Positions 62,558 through 64,000 of a stretch of 64,000 nucleotides of DNA are shown here, piece by piece. The notes below the pieces were generated by a model that had not been told where the DNA came from, made no database searches, and saw only the letters and a program-made list of their open reading frames with translations. Origin of the DNA: Lachnospiraceae bacterium (lineage in GTDB: Bacteria; Bacillota; Clostridia; Lachnospirales; Lachnospiraceae); the NCBI GenBank assembly GCA_910575255.1, contig CAJTEM010000008.1, positions 62,001 through 126,000 of the forward strand. The letters are read 5' to 3'. The position numbers were made by a program, and so were the translations under genes. The stretch's first letter is position 1. Every line of letters starts with the position of its first letter.

Positions 62558-63019
62558 CTACTCCGTCCCGCTCCAGACGCGAACCGACTGGTCGATCTCA
62601 TAATCCTCCTGAATGTATACCTTCCAGGTCTTCACTTCAAGCTTCCTTGTCTGCCAGTCTGCTGCCAGCTCCACCCTCAGCGCCTGTCCCGCATTCATAG
62701 GAATATCTGTCAGGAAGCTGTCCGTATCCTCCTGGTAATAGTCTCCAACCTCTGCAAGCACCTGCTGTCTCACTGCTTCCTGGCTTCCTGTGCCGGCTCT
62801 CTTGAATGCCTGATCCACGGTCTGGACAAATTTCTCCCCCACCCCGTCGGCCCGGTAATACTCCTTCACTGCCGCGGCATTGCGCACTGACAAAAGCTCG
62901 TCTCCTCTGGCATTCCCCAAAGACAGCAATCCGAATGTCGCCAGACACAGCACAATAAAAATCAGTATCAGGGAAGAACTGCCGATATTTGCTTTTCTGC
63001 GCATCTCATAATCTGCCAT
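62558..63019 (-). CDS. Single-helix protein of the pilus cluster
   Basis: A 153-residue protein with a basic start, one membrane helix (about residues 13-35, SSSLILIFIVLCLATFGLLS) and an extracellular soluble part. It lacks a clear prepilin cleavage site. Position between pilT and pseudopilin genes points to a pilus or secretion role; I do not recognise a named family. It starts 14 bases after the pseudopilin stop, with ACAGAGATG at the start region. Confidence 0.7.
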   Translation of the reverse strand: MADYEMRRKANIGSSSLILIFIVLCLATFGLLSLGNARGDELLSVRNAAAVKEYYRADGVGEKFVQTVDQAFKRAGTGSQEAVRQQVLAEVGDYYQEDTDSFLTDIPMNAGQALRVELAADWQTRKLEVKTWKVYIQEDYEIDQSVRVWSGTE

Positions 63020-63033
63020 CTCTGTCCATCCTC

Positions 63034-63552
63034 CTACTCCGAAAACCGTTCATACTTCTCTGCCTTCAGCTTAAATACAATCCTGCCGCCTGAATCAGGA
63101 AGCAGCTCTGCCGCCTCTTTCCGATAAGCAATCTCGGGAAGTCCCAGGGGATTCTCCATAGTGACCACAGCCTCGGACATCCCGGATTCCTCCCGAATCT
63201 CGATGCGCGCCATACGGGTATTCTCTTCTGCCTGCCCGTCCGCCGGCTGCCACTTCTCATTCAGCTTTAAGACATATACCTGACTCCCGTCTGACCCTGC
63301 CATGGACTCAGACACAAAGCCCAGCCGTTCGGTCAGACCGTCGGATCCCTCTGCCTTCCACACCTCTATAATCGACTCTGCCATGGTAACCGCCTGGTTC
63401 AGATCCCTGCCCTGACGGCTCATTCTTTCTGAGGTGGCAAAAGCGAGAATACATTGGGAAGCACAAATCACGAAAAAGAAGACGACCACAATCATCTCCA
63501 TCAAAAACAGTCCCGAACCGGAGCCGCCCTTTCGCTCAACTTTAGCTTTCAT
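63034..63552 (-). CDS. Pseudopilin-like protein
   Basis: A 172-residue protein. After a short basic leader (about residues 1-15) it reads SGLFLMEMIVVVFFFVICAS: cleavage after Gly would leave Glu at position +5, as in type IV prepilins. One hydrophobic helix and a soluble C-terminal domain follow. It probably assembles into a pilus or pseudopilus powered by the neighbouring ATPase. Its start overlaps the end of the DUF4860-like gene by four bases. Confidence 0.78.
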   Translation of the reverse strand: MKAKVERKGGSGSGLFLMEMIVVVFFFVICASQCILAFATSERMSRQGRDLNQAVTMAESIIEVWKAEGSDGLTERLGFVSESMAGSDGSQVYVLKLNEKWQPADGQAEENTRMARIEIREESGMSEAVVTMENPLGLPEIAYRKEAAELLPDSGGRIVFKLKAEKYERFSE

Positions 63553-64000
63553 TTTGTTCCTCCCGCACTCCGCAGTGACAACAGCAATCGTCCGCCGCCC
63601 TCTCCGGCAGTCTCTACTGTCAGAAGCCGCCCGTCCTGAGTAAAGGAGAGTCCCTCACACTCCAGGATCGGAATCCCGTCCGACAGCCCCAGCCCGCTGT
63701 CCTGGCGGGTAAAAAGCTCCCGGATGCTTCCATCATAATAATAGATCCAGCTTATATACCGGCCGCTCTCAAAGTCCTGGCTCAGCTCAAGCACCGAGGT
63801 GTCATCCACCTCGATCACCCTGGCCATACCGGCCTCATCCCCCTGGCGGATCTTATTGGCAATATACTGCAGTGCCACACTGCCGGTATAATTGTCTGCC
63901 ATGCGCCTGCCAATATTTTCATACACCTTTCCTCCGGCCAGAACAGTGAAAAGTGCGCACATCACAAACACCAGAAACAGCAGCATGGTAAACAGAGTTC
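63549..64000 (-). CDS. DUF4860-like pilus-cluster protein, start outside window
   Basis: The frame is open to the window edge. Residues read LFTMLLFLVFVMCALFTVLAGGKVYENI, shortened here to MLLFLVFVMCALFTVLAG, and then a soluble region with ALQYIANKIRQGD, as in DUF4860 proteins. The membrane helix would normally be preceded by a short leader, which lies past 64000; the internal ATG at 63986 is in mid-helix and is probably not the start. It overlaps the pseudopilin gene and belongs to the same operon. Confidence 0.72.
   Translation of the reverse strand, partial: TLFTMLLFLVFVMCALFTVLAGGKVYENIGRRMADNYTGSVALQYIANKIRQGDEAGMARVIEVDDTSVLELSQDFESGRYISWIYYYDGSIRELFTRQDSGLGLSDGIPILECEGLSFTQDGRLLTVETAGEGGGRLLLSLRSAGGTK

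Overview
The window looks like chromosomal DNA from a gut-type Clostridia, most likely a Lachnospiraceae. Supporting signs are strong AGGAGG-type ribosome binding sites, sigma-A promoters, Rex, the electron-bifurcating NfnAB pair, an FMN-riboswitch riboflavin operon, a DUF4321 gene, DUF4860-type pilus genes and five MATE exporters. Most genes lie on the minus strand. The species cannot be fixed by eye.

Layout. 0-5.6 kb: an operon of a SWIM zinc-finger protein, a large uncharacterised helical protein, a MoxR ATPase and a DUF5682 protein (cut by the window start). 5.9-14.9 kb: housekeeping genes yebC, aroD, a MATE pump, a CBS/CorC protein, mazF-like, alr, nnr and rex. 15-17.5 kb: repeats and a Sel1-repeat protein. 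17.5-20.9 kb: an unrecognised protein and an ABC-F ATPase. 20.9-25.1 kb: an AT-richer restriction island with a DNA methyltransferase converging on an XRE-mcrB-mcrC operon. 25.4-29.7 kb: the ribDEBAH operon behind an FMN riboswitch. 29.7-32.9 kb: a damaged TRAP transporter (dctP and dctQ, no dctM), a HAD remnant and a LysR gene. 33-36.3 kb: a MATE pump and a DEAD-box helicase with a terminator-like leader. 37.1-42.8 kb: a sugar ABC importer with a GH32 beta-fructosidase behind a palindromic operator. 43.1-47.4 kb: topoisomerase III, a small protein, a LacI regulator and tRNA-Arg. 47.4-53.9 kb: two MATE pumps, nfnBA and a ThyX-like protein. 54.3-59.5 kb: GNAT, YwaF-like, MATE, purine permease and DUF4321 genes. 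59.7-64 kb: a tandem repeat, tRNA-Thr, a repeat-rich DUF4397 protein and a pilT/pseudopilin cluster cut by the window end.

The most unusual content is a family of dispersed intergenic inverted-repeat elements. There are six large copies plus several short or derived ones. Each large copy is a nested hairpin of about 200-300 bp; most have terminal inverted repeats related to CTTAACTTACTGACATTGG. The outer stem sequence differs between copies but stays nearly self-complementary within each copy. Two copies run into, and supply, the stop codon of a neighbouring gene. A second repeated feature is a short leader-peptide cassette starting MRSIF(K/Q)MSS, seen before the SWIM gene and before ribH. 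All assignments are from reading the sequence; no database search was run.
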